Assembly: GCA_902779355.1 (NCBI GenBank)
Contig: CACZBF010000005.1
Location: 1-64,000, forward strand
Direction of reading: 5' to 3'
DNA: 64,000 nucleotides
Source of the DNA: an uncultured Lachnospiraceae bacterium
GTDB lineage: Bacteria; Bacillota; Clostridia; Lachnospirales; Lachnospiraceae
Shown here: positions 62,717-64,000 of the stretch, piece after piece
Layout of the letters: each line of letters opens with the position of its first letter
Position numbering within the stretch: position 1 is the stretch's first letter
Notes under the pieces: generated by a model
Seen by the model: only the letters and a program-made list of their open reading frames with translations
The model's database searches: none
What the model was told of the DNA's origin: nothing
Made by a program: the position numbers and the translations under genes

Positions 62717-63250
62717 TTAAGCCTCCACATCCAGAATGCTTCCGGAAACGCTGCTGCGGTTGGACAGTGTTGTGGCGTATTTCTTCAGCTTTTTCATAAA
62801 TTCGCTGTCCTTGGAAAAGATTTTTTTGACACGCTCGGGGTTGGATTTTTTGAGCTTGTCCTCATCAACCGAGAGTTTTCCGCTCTCTTTGATGGTGATC
62901 CCGACCATTTCCAGCTCCTGCTGCTGTTTTTTGGAAAGCCCCTTGATGGATTTGCGGAGCGATGCGATCTCATGGGCTTCTGTGGATCCGCTGGAATCCA
63001 TGACATTATTATAAGTAGAAGAGAACGCCTTGATCGCGTGGAAGATCTGTTTTCCGGAAGCAAGGTCGTTCTCAAAGATGCCGCTGAATGTGTCAATGGC
63101 ACGATGCAGGGCATTGCTGTCGGAGGAGATCAACGTGCTCTTTGGGAAGCTGGACCGGTTTTCGGAGATCCTGGCCGATTCGTTTCCTTTATAAAAGAAG
63201 CGATAGAATTGTGCTTCACTGTAATTACTGATAGAAGAGTTGACCTTCAT
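62717..63250 (-). CDS. FliD C-terminus-like orphan protein
   Basis: A 177-residue protein on the minus strand. The start at 63250 is chosen because GGAGGTG lies just upstream on that strand. The C-terminal part (KKQQQELEMVGITIKESGKLSVDEDKLKKSNPERVKKIF) resembles the C-terminal domain of the filament cap FliD, where a short linker leads to a helix that assembles the cap. The N-terminal half (SISNYSEAQFYRFFYKGNES) is unfamiliar and the FliD N-terminal domain is missing. Its position next to flgM suggests a flagellar link. It is transcribed away from flgM, and its own promoter is not clear. Confidence 0.65.
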   Translation of the reverse strand: MKVNSSISNYSEAQFYRFFYKGNESARISENRSSFPKSTLISSDSNALHRAIDTFSGIFENDLASGKQIFHAIKAFSSTYNNVMDSSGSTEAHEIASLRKSIKGLSKKQQQELEMVGITIKESGKLSVDEDKLKKSNPERVKKIFSKDSEFMKKLKKYATTLSNRSSVSGSILDVEA

Positions 63251-63280
63251 AAAAAACACCTCCGAACTGTACGAAAGTAC

Positions 63281-63307
63281 TAAACTATGTAAAACAATTT
63301 CCGATAT
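63281..63307 (+). promoter_or_regulatory. flgM: Sigma-D-like promoter 1 upstream of flgM
   Basis: TAAA (63281-63284), 15 nt, TCCGATAT (63300-63307), one mismatch to the sigma-D consensus. The -10 is half of a 16-bp palindrome, CCGATATA / TATATCGG (63301-63316). Confidence 0.6.
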
Positions 63308-63385
63308 ATATATCGGTAGGGGAAACAAAAACGGATAGTTCTAATCCTATTTTCTGTTTTTCCGAAAAAAATTTCAAGTACGGTG

Positions 63386-63412
63386 TTAACTTATTCTTTT
63401 TTCGTCCGATAT
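63386..63412 (+). promoter_or_regulatory. flgM: Sigma-D-like promoter 2 upstream of flgM
   Basis: TTAA (63386-63389), 15 nt, TCCGATAT (63405-63412). Reading the -35 as TAAC gives a 14-nt spacer. It lies about 54 nt before the flgM start. The gap 63251-63465 holds only these two promoters and the palindrome. Confidence 0.5.
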
Positions 63413-63465
63413 AAGAGATAGAACATATCAGACGGAAAGGATGCCGTCGGGAAGGAGTCACTGTT

Positions 63466-63747
63466 ATGCGTATTGAAACACTCAATCAGGTCGCCGGACT
63501 CTACAAATTAAATAAACCGGCAAAGACCACCAACACAACCGGGGTTGCAGCTGGCCGTGATCAGGTTCAGATCTCCCGCGTTGGAAAGGATTATCAGATC
63601 GCAAAGCAGGCAGTCGCAGATGCTTCGGATGTCAGGGAAGACAAAGTCGCGGATCTCAAAGCGAAAATTGCAGCAGGCACCTATCAAGTGAGCACAGATG
63701 ACTTTGCCAGCAAACTGTTGGAGAAGTACAACGCTCTGCAGGCTTAA
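63466..63747 (+). CDS. flgM: Anti-sigma-28 factor FlgM
   Basis: A 93-residue protein that binds sigma-D (FliA) until the hook is complete and is then exported. The N-terminal disordered part (RIETLNQVAGLYKLNKPAK) and the C-terminal helices (RVGKDYQIAKQAVADASDVREDKVADLKAKIAAGTYQV) match the family. AAGGAG lies a few bases upstream of the ATG. The gene is likely under sigma-D control, as expected for feedback. flgN follows directly. Confidence 0.92.
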   Translation: MRIETLNQVAGLYKLNKPAKTTNTTGVAAGRDQVQISRVGKDYQIAKQAVADASDVREDKVADLKAKIAAGTYQVSTDDFASKLLEKYNALQA

Positions 63748-63760
63748 GTAGGGGGTTCTC

Positions 63761-64000
63761 GTGGCCAGTTTAATGGATAATCTCCTCGATGTTCTGAATG
63801 AGGAAGAAAGTCAGTATCGTGAGCTGATCAATCTCTCAAATGAAAAGAAAGACGTTCTGATCCATGCAGATATCGGACGTCTCCAGCAGATCACGGAGGC
63901 TGAACAGAACATCACAGACGATCTGCACAACCTGGAAGCCAAGAGGCGAAGCATTGTTTCGGATATGGCGGTTGTGCTGCGGCGTGACGAAGGAGAACTG
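63761..64000 (+). CDS. flgN: FlgN family chaperone, 3' end outside window
   Basis: The frame from the GTG at 63761 is open to the window edge. The first 80 residues are helical and charged (MDNLLDVLNEEESQYRELIN...). They resemble FlgN, the export chaperone of the hook-filament junction proteins FlgK and FlgL. A GGGGG ribosome site lies 5 nt before the GTG; an ATG at 63773 is an alternative. Position after flgM is the usual one, and flgK and flgL are expected beyond the window. Confidence 0.8.
   Translation, partial: MASLMDNLLDVLNEEESQYRELINLSNEKKDVLIHADIGRLQQITEAEQNITDDLHNLEAKRRSIVSDMAVVLRRDEGEL

Noticed and set aside
63310..63340. Sigma-D promoter for the minus-strand orphan gene
   Set aside because: ACCGATAT is present on the minus strand, but the -35 position reads ATCC instead of TAAA.
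1..64000. CRISPR arrays, tRNA/rRNA genes, insertion sequences, prophage genes
   Set aside because: No regularly spaced direct repeats, no tRNA-like folds with CCA/anticodon patterns, and no transposase or phage structural genes were recognised by reading. A covariance-model search was not possible here.

Overview
The window looks like the chromosome of a motile, anaerobic member of the Clostridia, most likely Lachnospiraceae. This is inferred from the mbl/mreB-flagellar synteny, sigma-D type promoters, class III ribonucleotide reductase, an enlarged L17, Zn-type S14/L36/adenylate kinase, a Veg protein, a BMP-type nucleoside ABC transporter and small SEC-C/MetAP genes. No rRNA, tRNA, CRISPR array, prophage or insertion sequence was recognised.

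Layout. (1) Positions 1-4611 are an accessory segment: a broken-off TIGR04076-like gene, three GNAT acetyltransferases, two XRE regulators (one fused to a superoxide-reductase-like domain, one to membrane segments) and a frameshifted PAP2 phosphatase. Two of the genes end inside copies of a small nested-hairpin repeat that adds a related C-terminal tail to each protein. (2) 4612-9850 is an SOS-type uvrB-uvrA operon with a LexA box next to a sigma-A promoter. (3) 9866-14647 holds mreB and then a flagellar rod/hook operon (flgF, flgG, flgJ, flgE-like) behind an exact sigma-D consensus. A 139-nt three-armed repeat sits inside this operon. (4) recD2 and an rRNA-type methyltransferase lie on the minus strand (14627-17724). 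(5) 17863-34312 is the S10-spc-alpha ribosomal protein supercluster with secY, adk, map, infA and rpoA. It has a structured leader before rpsJ, two related repeat-filled spacers (rpsN-rpsH, rpsM-rpsK), and a terminator located inside the convergent plsC gene. (6) 34216-43130 carries plsC, veg, an NlpC/P60 cell-wall hydrolase, a small anchored protein, a SEC-C methionine aminopeptidase, a sugar-binding-like lipoprotein, a membrane protein, a Na/Pi cotransporter and thrH. (7) 43155-47225 holds nrdG, an nrdD with a fused thioredoxin-like tail, and a YitT protein. (8) 47251-52505 holds a hybrid histidine kinase, a double-receiver response regulator and proA. (9) 52570-60643 is a nucleoside uptake and catabolism operon (BMP lipoprotein, ABC ATPase, two permeases, udp, cdd, deoC, deoB). 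(10) 60704-64000 has an LtaS-type enzyme, a FliD-C-like orphan on the minus strand, and flgM-flgN behind two sigma-D-like promoters.

Functional links. Sigma-D promoters tie the hook/rod operon to the flgM-flgN locus, where FlgM is the anti-sigma factor. The nucleoside block imports nucleosides, cleaves and deaminates them, and passes deoxyribose-phosphate into central metabolism. The most unusual material is non-coding: the two 139-nt three-armed elements, which share a core but have compensatory differences in their outer stems; the C-terminal-tail repeat; and the two related ribosomal-operon spacers.
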